Notes: a model not told the origin generated them from the letters alone. A DNA stretch of 64,000 bases from Cristatella mucedo (GCA_009760855.2 WPIO01000021.1:2368501-2432500), one strand, 5' to 3'; numbered from the stretch's first letter, positions 11,758 through 24,271 are shown. Translations and numbers: made by a program.

Positions 11758-14180
11758 CGCTTAGAGACGCCCTGCAGACTGTCTGGCCCAGCTCTTTACA
11801 CCACTCAGCATTTGAGATAATTCCGGTGACAAAGGACTCACGAGCCGCTGCTGATCGCCGGCGATCTGGGCAAAGTTAAAATCAACCGCAAGCCGTTCGC
11901 TCGATCGATGCCAGTCACACTCTTGCCAGCGACCAGCCAGAACCATGCGGAAACCAGCAGGATGACCAGCCCCGACGGCGGATGCAGCTTCCAAACCATG
12001 AATTTACGCAACAGAACGCTGCTCGGATCTGTAAGTTAACTTAACGGTAACTCTACAAGGCGCTGCCTAGCTAAGGTGCTACGTTTAAAAGTGCCGAACA
12101 GAGTCTCTCATGGACCGTGGCCTGTCAGCGAGTGACAGAGAAACAGACGACGTGACATAAAGGTCACAGTGAGAAGGAATGTGGCCTCTGCTAGCAATCG
12201 CATTCGTCATTCTGCTACCAGTAAACGCAGCGGCTTATGCCGAAGGGTAAGTATAAAGAATATGTACGAAGCATGAGGAAGCAGGATGGCAAGACGTTGA
12301 AGAGCTGTCACTCGGGTTTTTTCCAGCTTCACGCACCTGCTCAGACACTGATGTGGATGAGACCACCTGGAATAAACCAACAGGAAAATTTGGGTAGTGA
12401 AATAAAATCAGCCTCCCTGTGTAGTAAAGAGCAAGGAAACTCAAACGGCAGTAGGTGCTGCGTTTCCTAACCAGCACTATCATAGGTCAAATCTGAAGTG
12501 TCTGTCCCCAGTATTCAACGGATGGCAGCTGACCTCTAGATGCCAAACTGTTCCAGGTGCACGGATTGGCACGCAGCAGCAATCCTCACCATTAAGTTTC
12601 ACGAACGCGATTTCTTGCTTTAAAGCGATTCAACTAGTAAATGAATGTAAGGTTTGGTGGTGTCGGATGGCTTATATACGTGTACGCCGACTAAATCTTG
12701 CTGCCACAAACTTAATAGAGGCTCAACGATTTGAAAATAGACGCTGCAAATAATGTGGTCAACATTCGCTCACACTCATTGATTGCAGTCCCAGACGCCG
12801 CGCGTCTGTCCACGGAATGGTATCACCCTTTGCAGAAACTCAGCTGCTAAAACGTACCAATCTAAACCGACGGCGGGCGAGACGGCGTCATCGGGCATCC
12901 TTTAAAGTAGCCATCGTGTGCGCTGGGAAGCATCGTGGTGTGCGATCAGACTGCATACGATGCACCAAACTAAATAAGATTTCTATGCTCGACTAGGCTC
13001 TTGTCTAGCTGTCAAAACCGCTCGGGTTGCCTAAATCTCCTATCTGTTTTAATTCAGTACCTCAGCAGCGCGATGCCGACAGCTGAGTATGGTGGTCACT
13101 ATAAGTAGGTTGAAACTGTGTACCCGCTTTTAGCAGTGGCTTTGCTAGCACGACCCGACTCTATCCCATACCGTCATTCTGCATGCTTTGCGAATTGCCG
13201 TTGTTGATGAATTCCTAGCTCATCATCAAAATTATAACTCGTTTTACTGTAGGCTTCTAATGATTCGTATTCGAAAAAATCGATCTTCTGACAATGAATG
13301 AGTAAAAATATGACTGCTGAGAGGGAATGGTGGTTTGGTTACATCCTCAAGAGCAGCTACTTACCCCATTTTCTGTCTCGGCTGCCAAATGATGTTTATT
13401 TTCGAGCTAGCATCGAAAGTCCGAATACAAAAATTGTAAACAAAATAATAAAAATTACACACAGATTCTTGCTGCTTAACTTCTTAGTGACGAACTACTC
13501 AGTCTTTTTTCTTTTTTCCCATTTCCTCGTCTCTCCAACCAACTTGTCAATAAGATGCGACATGTCTTGTTTATTTCTTTCTCATTGTCTTGCGCAAGCA
13601 ACTTTGACGTACTTTTGAAGATAAAGCGTAATATCCCTGATGAGACCGAAAATGGGAGGAAAACTACAGTTACATAGCTTGCTATCAGAACACTTTAATA
13701 TATAAACAGCGAAAGATGCAGTCTCAATTTCTGGTAGCAAAAGATAGGTCACCGTAGAGCGATTCACGACTGAGATAGTAATCTTTGCATAACCTCTACA
13801 GTAACGATATCTCATGAAGTAGTGTAACTCACCTGTCGCTGCCTATCTAGCCCTTTTGGTGCATGGGGTTACGACCGGATTATTGGACTTCGTCTGGATA
13901 CGACCCGCAATACTCGATCGATATCTGTCCCGTCTCTTTCGGCCAGATTTCTATCACTCCGTTGATACCGCCTGTACCATTATCTCTTTAAAAAAAACAG
14001 CACCCAGAGCTACGTCTGCTTCAGAAATTTGAGGGCATGACTGCCTGGCCCTAGCTACATTCCCTAATTTCATGTACTGGTCTGTGAGTTTGATACTTGG
14101 TCTGTCTCGAAAGCCAAGCAATGACCACTGTTAACAACCTAATACTCTCCACCTCTCTTCAGCTTCATAGCATGCCCGAT
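11758..14180. other. No gene recognised
   Basis: 2.4 kb with only short frames (at most 106 codons at 13298-13618, AT-rich and without motifs). Frames of similar length overlap on opposite strands near 12237-12483. No repeat family recognised. Confidence 0.4.
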
Positions 14181-14243
14181 TCGCCCGCGCCTCGCTCGTG
14201 ACTGCACTTCGCCGAGAGTTACACGAGAAGAGTAGGCGCAGCG

Positions 14244-14275
14244 GCCGCTGAGCCGTCTTCCCGCGGCTCAGCGGC
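14244..14275. repeat. GC-rich perfect hairpin
   Basis: Arms GCCGCTGAGCCG and CGGCTCAGCGGC are exact complements around an 8-base loop. They sit in a local GC- and CpG-rich patch (about 14180-14300) in an otherwise AT-leaning neighbourhood. No gene next to it gives it a role. Confidence 0.8.
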
Positions 14276-14299
14276 GGCCGGCGGACCCGCCTCTCGTCA

Positions 14300-15900
14300 T
14301 GCCATTAATTACTCGAAATGTTAATAGAACTGGTTACCCAGCTGGTCTGATTTGATAGGCATGCTCCTAAATGCTTAATGAAGGTCAACATCTTCGAAGC
14401 GCTGGAGGTCTGCAATAACAATTGACGAAAGTGAACGCGATATCCATAGCCTTATACCAACGTGTCGACGATTTTACTGCCTATAGCGTGGCGCAGCCGG
14501 CGCTACGAAACCCCATTCTTTATCGTGAGCACAGGGCGCGAAATGATTTTATAGCTCGCAGCCACTGATCAGCAGTAATAGAAGTACGATCTCAAAGCAT
14601 GGGTAGCGAGTCGTAGTGGCAGCAATGATGTACGCAGGGTTATCCTGACGACATCGGAGCATGAAAGCAGTCCGGTACCTACATTCATTTGGAACAAGTC
14701 AACATGCTTAACATCTCACTGCGTCTTTCACATTGCTCATGCCATAGTGTTTTAGACAGGACGTAGCAGCTTCCGCTTACGCACAGAATCAGGCCGCTGC
14801 ACATAGCGCTCGTGGCAGAGCTAGTCCTATTCAATAGGTGACGAATACAGGTGACACTATAAACCTTATAATGCAGCTAGTGATTTGTAGGTGCGGCACC
14901 AATCTACACAGAAGTAGCCAGCATACGAAGCGGCGGCAGCAGCGAAGAGCGTCCCAATCTTAAAGTAACAATTCCACCGTAGACCGTAGTCTGTTGGACA
15001 GCGACCTAGGTTTGCAGGCCTTTATAGCCAGCAAAGGAGTGTAACAATCGTAGGTTGCCAAGTCTAGACGATAACTTGGCTAACGCGCCAGCTCCTGCCT
15101 ACTACAGGCCTAATTTGCACAGCCGCCTTGATAGTAATCGTCGCAAGACCACTTCTCAGCTCTTACAATTATGCAACCATGAATCATGAATAATGATCTT
15201 AATCTGGGGATTAAGCGTAGCCGTCTCAGTAAAACGAGTGCCACATCTGTAGCACGAGTGCTGCATCAGCCTGACAGTAGTCTGACAGGTGGCTGGCTGA
15301 CCAAGAATAATACGTCCTATTGGCCATGCTCGAGGGTAGATTAATATCAGTCTGCTACTCTAGGTGTATCTGGCCTGCAGCTATCCAGATATTATTCCTC
15401 TTGAGTTTATTCTTATCGTAACGAAACTTTGCCAGGGTGAGATGCAAAATAGGCTTGAGGAAATGAAACTTTTTTTCGCTCAAACGAGCGCAACATTTCT
15501 TATGTTGCACCACAGGTGCCTGCAGTCGTGACCAGACGCGGTAGAATCATTGCTAGCCAAGTTGCCTCACTCGAACTCTACCTAACACCTATCGAATATG
15601 GCAAGCTACATTGTTGAGCAGCACTTGGTTTTGTTAGTATGTCGTTAAAGGTCGGAACTCGACGAAGGTCCGGGTAGTCGTCTAGAAAGAACTATGAAAT
15701 AAGAACCTGCCCTCTGCTCTTTGGCTGCTCTGGATGGTAGCAATCGTGCAAGTCTAGGTCCCTTATTAGCTTTGGCATTATATCCCCGGTGACCTCTTAT
15801 CAGAGATATTCTTCCCGAGATAGTGAGGGCAGTCACTAGCCCGTGATGAATCTTGTGGAGAGCTCGTTTCACGGTCAGTTCGCTTCGCCATGCTGTTGCA
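14300..15900. other. No gene recognised
   Basis: No coding motif, repeat family or long open frame seen. Confidence 0.4.
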
Positions 15901-15908
15901 CACAAACG

Positions 15909-15920
15909 GACACACGCACA

Positions 15921-15981
<61 letters not shown>

Positions 15982-16000
15982 ATATATATATATATATATA
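15909..16000 (+). repeat. (CA)n-(TA)n microsatellite
   Basis: A CA array with a few early interruptions passes into a pure TA array at 15981-16000. It directly joins the dispersed repeat at 16001-16152. Open frames across it are artefacts of the repeat. Confidence 0.97.
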
Positions 16001-16152
16001 GCTGCAGTTGCATTTTCAGTGGCTTAACCAGCGATTTAGAGCAATCTATTTTAAAATACGTCTATTCGAGTCGCTGCCAACAGCTAAGAGTCACAGCAAA
16101 TAAGCATCCTGTAAGCCATTATTGCCACGTCGCTATGGAAAGTTCAAGTTGA
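16001..16152 (+). repeat. Microsatellite-linked dispersed repeat, copy 1
   Basis: About 150 bases that recur, inverted, at 19958-20137. Shared blocks are GCATTTTCAGT, ATCTATTTTA.AA.AC, GTCTATTCGAGTC.CTGC, AGCCATTATTGCC and GTCGCTATGGAAA. In both copies a dinucleotide array joins the same end. It carries no coding motif and does not match the LINEs or SINEs here. Likely a small non-autonomous mobile element of unknown class. Confidence 0.7.
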
Positions 16153-16369
16153 CAGTCTAATTACAGGAGTCCTCGCGGCCTGATTATCCAGTCGACAATC
16201 AACCATTTACGTTTTAGTTGTTTCTAGGTATATAGCGATTCGTCAATAAACTCTTGGAATAAGCGAATAAACCAGAGAAACTCGACGACCACCTTGCGAT
16301 CCAACCAGTGAGCTGTGTGACTGCTATCTTAGATCGTTACATCATCGTCATTGGGGGCATTCATTATGT

Positions 16370-16536
16370 GAGCCGTGATGGCACACTAGGAAAGGTGGTT
16401 GCTTTTGACGACCTCAGTCTCGAGGTCGTTGGTTCAAATCCTGCCGCGGGCGATTCTGTATCGCCTCTGCAACTGGTGGTGATAGCCGTAAAGGCTCTTC
16501 TGTCGCTATACAAAAAGAGGCTGTTAAATCAGCTAG
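16370..16536 (+). mobile_element. SINE-A, well preserved
   Basis: tRNA-derived SINE of about 167 bases. The A-box-like part lies in GTGATGGCACACTAGG and the B-box in GGTTCAAATCC. Between them is a near-palindrome CGACCTCAG..CTCGAGGTCG. Downstream are GGCGAT..TATCGCC, CAACTGGTGGTG, AGCCGTAAAGGCT and the end block AGAGGCTGTTAAATCAGCTA. It has no poly-A or simple-repeat tail, unlike SINE-B. Promoter activity would be RNA polymerase III by family knowledge; that this copy is transcribed is not shown. Confidence 0.85.
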
Positions 16537-18980
16537 TATCCATTTTGCTACAGCGATTCAGGTATGAGGCAGACGCCAACCTGCCGCTTTTCATTTGTTT
16601 AGCCTCAGCCAGCACTTGTCCGGCGGTAACCAATCAACAGCAGCAACTGTGGTGCATACGTCTTGCTGTGTGGGCTCAACCAATGAAAGCATGGCCACGT
16701 AAATGAGCCAGCACACAGCTGACAGGCGCTGACCAGTTTTCTGATGAGGCGGCCAAGTGGGTGGTCTTAACAGTCTCAGTAAGGTACGAGGTGCCTTCGA
16801 AGGGTGCTGGCCACCTTTGAGTTAATAGGCGAGCTGCCAAGCTCGGGTCCTCTTTTATGGCTGTCTGCGGCCTGCTTCGCGTGCCAAACGTCTCGGCGAC
16901 GTAGCTGGGGAGGGCGCTGAGGGTACTGCAGTGGCCAACTTGGAAGTTGATGTCGAAGTCGACAGCACTAGACACCCAGCTGAGGTGGTAACCGACAGCC
17001 TGCGGTAGCCCTTAACGGCGACGACCGAGGTGGGCTGGAGGAAGTCGTGCAACCTTGAGGCCACCCGACGTGCTGTACTTCTGAACGCATTAATCTCAGC
17101 AGGCAATCCAACCATTGTAGTGATCGCATTTTTTAGGGGCTCGTCTCTGCATTTATGAATGCACGCCCGAGCATTAGCATGCTCACATCGCTTGTATATA
17201 TCTGAGAGCAGTGAGGACGCACATATCTTGGGAACCCAGGAAGCCATGTGTTAGTTTCATCGCTGTGGCTATGACTATCTGCGAAGCCTAGTCATCGCTG
17301 CCTCTTGCCTTTGATCTGCCGACTAAACTCGATAGGCGAATGCCACTAAGAGAAGCGGGCTTGTAGGGTTGGACCAACGGATATATGAAAACTGCTCCAG
17401 TGAAAAGTTCTCGTCGAGAAAGCCAGTTACAGTTATATTATTTCCGCTCTGAAGTAGGTGTCTCAATGGCAAGAAGAGCTCGAAATGGCGTTAGACATAG
17501 CTGCTTGCTGCATCTCCAAAACCTATTGACCCATCGATCCAATAAGATGAGATTTATTTAAGGTCAAGCTGAGGAATGGCCTTTTGGTCACAGCCTGATC
17601 TTCTCCTGCAAGGTCTGACGCTGACCTCCGATCTAGCAGTCACGTGTTTAGAGGCTGTACTACTGAAAGGTATAGAATAAACCAGGGCTTATGCAAGCGA
17701 TTTTTTGTGAAACAGCTCATAATCCGTTAAAATGCATCCACGCGACATTCACGTCATCCGGCTTGGTTGGTCCGAAAAAGATCTTCCTCACCTTACCCGT
17801 GCAGGGGTACCTTACAAAGCTATACCAAAAGGAGCATATGCCTCACGCAATATACCATATAATGGTGCCGATAAATAGCTCCTGTCAAGCATCGAACCGG
17901 CTTCGAGATCCACTCTCTGGCAAGCAGATCACGTCATTCGATTGTATTAGCCATCCGACGTCCTGGCTCCTCTTTGTGCTCCCGCACTACTACCTCCTCG
18001 GCTATTTACGGTCTTGCTGTTCCCAGAACTGAAAGAAATTCCTTTCACCTCCAGCTCATTAGCTCTAGATGTAAGTAAATCGCTTATATCTCCTGTTACT
18101 ATCGTATTGACTTTTCATAATTTAAGTCTCAGTTAAATATGCATCCGTTTGGCACAGCTCTACCTGCACCAAATTAAACTCATATCTTTTTCTGGCGAGC
18201 TTTCGCAAGCTCCTGGGCATGATCCTGTCAATGCCACTAACTAGTGTCCTAATAACCCGAGAATCTGAGATCTTTCCCTCGTGGGTCATTTGCTCTTTTT
18301 CATGCATTAAGCTTTTGCATCTTTATGTGCTTTCATGCATGATACCTTGCCTATAAATATCTCACAAATATTGCTTCTCTTGCTTTATGTTATAAATGGC
18401 TTTGAGTACAGATTTTACTCTTCTACACTGGGTGCTATTGAAAAGACTTATCATGATTAATATTAATGTTAGCATCATTACTGTTGTTATACAAGTCACT
18501 GGTTCATCGTAGCTGCAGTTTTCATGGCCTTGATCATGATTGATGACCTTGATCACCAGATTCGTGGCCTGGCGTATGAATCTGGTACTCTGGCTATTTA
18601 AAAAAGCTTCAGCTAGTTATTCAGAAATCAGTCGGTCATTACACTTAAAATACTCAGATGTTGCGGTATAGCCACCTCATTCCACACCGCTGCCCGTCTT
18701 CAATACATAATGCGGTATGCTAGAGTCACTCCTTCGCCTTGACAAATAGTCTCTCACTTTATTTTGTAATTCTCGAGCGTTCTTCTAAATGTCACCGGCA
18801 CTTTATGTACACAGATCTACCGATTCACACCACGTTCGCTATTACCTTTTCCCTTATTGCTTGGTATCTTTAATTTTTCGTAGTGACTTCTGTGTCATAG
18901 CCTCTGCAAAGCGGCCTAATAGGCCCTGATCGCAATCTTCTGGACACAAAGAAGTGTGTTGGATTCGGTACATCTCAAAA
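16537..18980. other. No gene recognised; two unexplained minus-strand frames
   Basis: Frames of 99 and 130 codons overlap on the minus strand at 16676-17247. Their translations show no motif I recognise, and overlap in different frames argues that at most one is real. The rest (17250-18980) is AT-leaning with no repeat family seen. Confidence 0.35.
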
Positions 18981-18991
18981 CGCCTTTTAAA

Positions 18992-19907
18992 ACCAAGTGT
19001 GGTTCAGAAAATGTAAAGGCTAACACTCCAAATCGGCTCTGCCGGCATGTCTCCTGTTGAATCTGCACGAAATCTAGGTGTCACGTTCCAAAGTGACCTT
19101 TCATTAGACGACCTCATACGCTCCACAATAAAAAAAATGCCTATTTTCAGCTATGTAACATTGTTCAAATTCGGTATTGTTTAGACATGGATACTACATC
19201 TAGGTTGGTCCATGCATTTGTGACATACTTTCGTGACTTCTGTGTTTCTGGTCTACCGGCCTGTGCAATCAGACGCTTATAGTTATTGCAAAAATCTGCA
19301 GCTAGGCTTGTATGTCGTGAGCTTCATAGTTGTTACATCACATCACTTCATGCCGACCTGTACTAGCTACCAGTCAAGAAACATCGACTTCAAGGTTTTG
19401 TCGCTCACTTTCAGGTCCCTATATTTATTGGCTCCAGCCTACCTATCAGATCTACTTCCCCACCAGGCTAAGCGTCGTACCAACGGCTTTTTGGAAACAA
19501 CTGGTTTACGTATGCCTCGTACGAACCTTGAATCCTTTCGAGACCGTGTCTTTAGTTTGTATGCACCCAAAGCCCAGAACTCGCTCCGACTTTCTTCACT
19601 ACATCCCCTGACTTGACCACATTTTAAAAGAAACTAAAAACGCCCCTTTTTAGGACAGCATTTAGTGGGTCCCTCTAATTTGACTTGTATTTGCTTGTGC
19701 GTGCTGACACTGTGCATGCTGCCACTAACGAAACTAGCATGTTGAAACTGTGCATGTCACCCTAACCATGTTATTCTTGTTGCTTATTGATCATGCTACC
19801 AATAACCATTCGACCGTGTTTCCTTGGCAGCAAATGTAAAGCGTCGAGAAAGAGATTGAGTTCTCAGAGGGCACTTTATCAAGTGCGGTATTGTTATTAT
19901 TATTATT
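18992..19907 (+). mobile_element. LINE family A, 5'-truncated copy
   Basis: Begins at the segment equivalent to KPSVIQ and continues through SARNLGVTFQSDLSLDDLI-like, a degraded FVTYFRDF region, then NIDFKVLSLTFRSL, APAYLSDLLPHQAK, LRMPRTNLESFRDRVFSLYAPKAQNS and the 3' untranslated region. It ends in the AGAGATTGAGTTCTC stem-loop and a TTATTATTA tail. GCCTTTTAAA at 18982-18991 and GCTTCTTAAA at 19908-19917 may be a 10-base target-site duplication with two mismatches. Frames shift more than once; inactive. Confidence 0.85.
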
Positions 19908-19957
19908 GCTTCTTAAAGCAAGGGCTTCCCGTTCAGCTTGCCTTCGTCACCTTCCGT

Positions 19958-20137
19958 AACGAGCCATTTCTTTCGAATTTATTGCTTCGCATCCTTTAGG
20001 TGGCAACTTTTCCATAGCGACAGGGCAATAATGGCTAAGATAATGCTAATTTCGCTTGCAGTGACTCGAATAGACGTGTTCTAAAATAGATGTATCTAAA
20101 ATCACTGGGTCAGCAACTGAAAATGCAATTGCTGCTC
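19958..20137 (-). repeat. Microsatellite-linked dispersed repeat, copy 2
   Basis: Reverse-complement partner of 16001-16152, sharing the blocks listed there. The CT/TA/CA/GT array at 20139-20412 joins the same end of the repeat as the CA/TA array does in copy 1. Confidence 0.7.
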
Positions 20138-20138
20138 T

Positions 20139-20412
<274 letters not shown>

Positions 20413-22039
20413 CGCGATATATCAATCGCATACAATTTAGTGGCTAGACTTGGAATTTAGTGTCTATAATTCGAAATTAAAGTTGCAGTTGTGCGAAGCA
20501 CTTAGTGGAAACTGCAGTGATAACGCCATTTAAATGTGTGAGAAGGCTTGCTCAACCTGGCCACTGGATGCTATATCACAAGAACATGCAAGTGCAATTG
20601 TATGAAGTATGGTGGGTACAACCGTTACACAATCATGTATAATTCGGAATATAAACCTCAATTAATTGACATTTTGTGTGGAAAGGCCGCTATATCGGAA
20701 TTTAATGTAGTGTATCGCAGTCACTCGATTGACCGATGGTCGGTGAGTAGGGCCAGACGAAATCCGGACTGTCGAGAAATCCTCGCGGACGGTTCATGAA
20801 CTAGTTCTCTTTGATTATGCTGGTGAAGAGCCAGATTTTTTGCACCAACTGTGGAGTGTTTCCTTTTTGCTAGATCTCGGTAAAAATAATTAGAAAATTT
20901 TACTTTTTAGGTTGAATTTTCTATTCTACCCACCACTAACAAATTTCTATATTTGATTTGGACCCCCATTGCTACAGCTGGGACGTAGTATCAGCCGGTA
21001 GACCGTGTTTAACAGTATCGAGCACAGCTGCTAGCTGATAGAAGGCAGCGCAGCATCACATTTTAAGCAGCCCACAGAAGCTGAAATGGCACTAGCCTGC
21101 AGTGCAGCGAAGTGAAATAACGTTTCTGCAATTATATTCGTGCTGAAAGACGAACTGGACTCCTGTTGGATTATCAGCATGTGAGAGGAACGATTTTTTG
21201 AAAATACTGCCTCATTCTGTCTGTCGTCTGTTCTCAGCAAAGGTCGTCTGTTCTCAGCAAAGTTCTGCACTGGAGCACGGAGCAGCTTTAGACCGATATA
21301 TTTACTGCACCAAGGGTTATATTCTTTTTGTTCAGTCTCACACTCTTTTATGTACTGTTTTAGCATCGATACTGAGCCTCGTAATCCTTGTTAGGTGCAT
21401 GCTTTATTCCAGATAAACTCGCCCAAATACGAGCTAACCGCAATGTTACTTTTACTAAAAGTAGAGCTCATTTGGTCCAGCCGAATAAACAGAAATAGAT
21501 TACTGCAACTAAATTGTCAGCCCCCGGAAATTATTTTTATAAAGCAAAGCACTGCAATTAGACAGCATCCTTAGAAAACGTAGCAACCTTTGAGGTGATG
21601 TACCAGCACTCTCTCATCCAAGGACTTACTACGTCCCACTACTACTGTTGCCAGCGCTTGATCATTGATCCTCCAATTTAAAGTTTTCAGTACTCAAATA
21701 TAGAGATCGTAACGCTGCCCGGTCGTGCAGACTCGTAGCAAGTACCGGTAAAGCTGGCTTGTCAGAAGACCTCAAGCCACTTGAAGATGGTGACTCGATA
21801 AATGTTGGCATAATTACAATATAGGAGCACGGCAGCAATAAATACCTCTCATGCATTTACATTACAAGTTCATCTAGTTAATATGGATCAGATATTTGGA
21901 CTTCAGCAGAGAAACGCTCACCTTCAGCCATAGTCTTAGCGCAGGATACTATAAATTGAAGCCTAAAGCACAGCTAACTATTGCTCCTGACGTCTGGCTG
22001 TACTTTCTAGACCGTCGAAAATTACTTATTAAATACTAT
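20413..22039. other. No gene recognised; one perfect 20-bp tandem duplication
   Basis: Short frames only. At 21223-21262 a 20-base unit starting GTCGTCTGTTCTC is present twice, head to tail, with no mismatch. Nothing else was recognised. Confidence 0.45.
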
Positions 22040-22643
22040 GCAGCAACGATGGCGGGAATGTCACTGCCCTAGCTCTACTAGATATATCAGCTGCTTTCGA
22101 AACTACAAAGCACGATGTTCTACTTAAACGATCGAGAACAACGATCGGTCTGGCCGACGAGGCACTGGCGTGGTTTGAATTGTACTTGTCTGATCGTGTT
22201 AAATCCGTGTCGTGTGGGGGTGAGGTCTCGCACGTAAGGCGGGTTACCTGTGGAGTCCCTCTAGGGTCCGTCCTCGGTCCCTTGCTGTTATCCATTTGTA
22301 CTCAACCTCTGGGAAAAGTGATTAAGGCCCAAGGAATAGGATAGCACTTTTATGCTGACGATACTCAATTGCGATTGTCATTCCAACCGTCGGAATTTGC
22401 AGCAGCAACTGATAAGCTGCATGCTTGCCTTGCCGACATTTGATCCTGGGTGTCTGAAAACTTCTTGAAACTAAATGACAAAAAAATGAACTGCTGCTCA
22501 CAGGACACCCTAAGCGTGTGGCTGGCTTAAAAGGCTTTGCTGTTTTAATAAGGGAAGCTATCGTACGACTATCACCACGTGCTCAAAATTTAGGTGTCGT
22601 TTTCGATAGCTGCCTAAATTTTAAAAGCTTCATTCAAAAGATT
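22040..22643 (+). mobile_element. LINE family B, left part (reverse transcriptase core)
   Basis: A second L2/CR1-type family. The plus-strand translation shows ALALLDISAAFETTKHDVLL (motif A), ALAWFELYLSDRVKSV, VTCGVPLGSVLGPLLLS, HFYADDTQL (intact YADD motif C), SEFAAATDKLHACLADI, SENFLKLNDKK and LSPRAQNLGVVFDSCLNF. At least two stops and a shift interrupt it. It is cut at 22643 by the LINE A insertion and resumes at 23612. No further 5' sequence (endonuclease) was recognised to the left. Confidence 0.85.
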
Positions 22644-23611
22644 AAACGATGATAAAACTAACTTACTAGCTATGAGCAAACCCAGTGTGATTCAGAGATT
22701 AGAAAGGCTGTCTCTCAAAATTGGTTCTGCCAGCATATCTCCAGTTGAATCAGCTCGAAATCTAGGTGTCATATTCCAAAGCGACCTCTCGTTGGACGAT
22801 CATATCAGCTCCACAGTCAAATCTGCCTACTTTCAGCTTCATAACATTACTAAAATTCGGGCTTGTTTAGATAGGGATACCACATCCAAGTTGGTCCATA
22901 CATTCGTGATATCTCGTCTCGACTACTGGAACTCACTGCTTACTGGCATACCGGCATGTGCGATCAGGCGATTGCAGCTGCTGCAAAACTCTGCAGCTAG
23001 GCTTGTCTGTCGTGAGCGTCGCAGTTGCCACATTACACCACTTGTCGCCGACCTGCACTGGCTACCAGTCCAGCAACGGATCGATTTCAAGGTTGCGTCG
23101 CTCACTTGTAGGTTCCTTTGCTCTTTGGCTCCACGCTACCTATTTGATCTACTGCCCCACAAGGCCAAGCATAGTACCACCCGCTTTTCGGAATCCAACA
23201 GTCTATAAATACCTCGTACAAACCTTAAATCCTTTGGAGACCGTGCATTTATTTCGTATGCTCCAAAAGCCTGGAACTCCCTCCCGACGTGCGTCGGGAC
23301 ATCCCCTGACCTGACCACATTTAAAAGGAACTTGAAAACACACCTATTTAGGACAGCATTTAGTGGGTCCCTGTTATTCGTCCTTCACGCGCTTATGCGT
23401 GCTGACACTGTGCATGCTGCCACTAACCACATTTGCATGCTGACCCTGCGCATGTCACCCCTAACCATGTTATTCATTTTGCTTGTTTTTCAAGCATGGT
23501 TTTACTTACCATTTAATTGGATTTCCCTGTGCAGCAAATGTAAAGCGCCTAGAAAGAGATTAAGTTCTCTGAGGGTGCTCTATCAAGTGCATTATTATTA
23601 TTATTATTATT
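22644..23611 (+). mobile_element. LINE family A inserted into LINE B
   Basis: Starts at the LNDDKT region of ORF2 and runs to the 3' end. A 178-codon frame covers KPSVIQRLERLSLKIGSAS, SARNLGVIFQSDLSLDDHIS, IRACLDRDTTSKLVHTFV, RRLQLLQNSAARLVCRERRS and DLHWLPVQQRIDFKV, and ends at TAA after SESNSL. The downstream part reads on as IPRTNLKSFGDRAFISYAPKAWNSL. The 3' untranslated region, stem-loop and TTA tail follow. AAGATT at 22638-22643 and 23612-23617 is the target-site duplication. This copy lacks the reverse transcriptase catalytic motifs. Confidence 0.93.
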
Positions 23612-24210
23612 AAGATTGCTTGTACAGCTAGCCATCACTTTCGATCCCTATCTAAGATTTGGAACTGACTTCTACAGTGGCTTGCAAAAATTTAACTGGC
23701 TCCATAGTTCTGTCTCGGCTTGAGTATTGTAATTCTCATTTGGTTGGGCTACCGGAAAACGTAACTAGGCTACTGTAGATATCTATGATTATGGCTGCAA
23801 AGCTAGTTTGCACATCCATGAGGTTTGACCACGTGTATCTTTTGCTACAAGAACTATGATGGACTTCGCCTTCAGGACAATATATTATTGTTCCATTATG
23901 TTTGACGAAGCTTTAGCTCCACATAGACTGTTGGTATCTAGAGATATCCTAATGAAGCTGATATAGCAGGCTAACATCGCACCACTACCCTATGAGTCTG
24001 TTTTGAAGCCGCCTAGGCTGTGCTTTTGAAATAGTCGTCTTAAGGACGGCATGTCCACATTACATAAAAGTTAGTTAATGTACATCTGTAGAGAACACTG
24101 CGATCAGCAGTTGGGGAGCTGATTCGTAGATTGCAGCTTTGTGGTACTTTAAAAAAGCACGAGCTACATAATTATCTAAAATATTTCACTGTACTAATGC
24201 CATCCAAGCA
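23612..24210 (+). mobile_element. LINE family B, right part
   Basis: Continuation of the LINE B frame after the LINE A insertion: a KIACTASHHFRSLSKIWN-like stretch, then VLSRLEYCNSHLVGLPENVTRLL, MAAKLVC, a LLKPPRLCF-like segment and a final FKK...LKYF-like segment matching the C-terminal end of this protein type. Frame shifts and stops are common. The exact 3' end is unclear; no stem-loop tail like that of family A was seen. Confidence 0.7.
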
Positions 24211-24231
24211 TTATTAAAAATGACTAGCAAT

Positions 24232-24271
24232 TAGTCTGGCACTGGTTTTACTAGTCTGGCACTGGTTTTAC
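24232..24271 (+). repeat. Perfect 20-bp tandem duplication
   Basis: The unit TAGTCTGGCACTGGTTTTAC is present twice with no mismatch. It looks like a recent local duplication. Confidence 0.9.

Noticed and set aside
14849-14861. Resemblance to a phage SP6 promoter core (AGGTGACACTATA)
   Set aside because: The flanks do not match a cloning vector or the full promoter, and the surrounding DNA is ordinary; a chance match.
16370-16445. Functional tRNA gene
   Set aside because: A-box and B-box are present, but the middle is a palindrome rather than an anticodon arm and the segment is the head of a multi-copy SINE.
16676-17247. Minus-strand frames of 99 and 130 codons
   Set aside because: They overlap each other in different frames and show no motif; not enough to call a gene.
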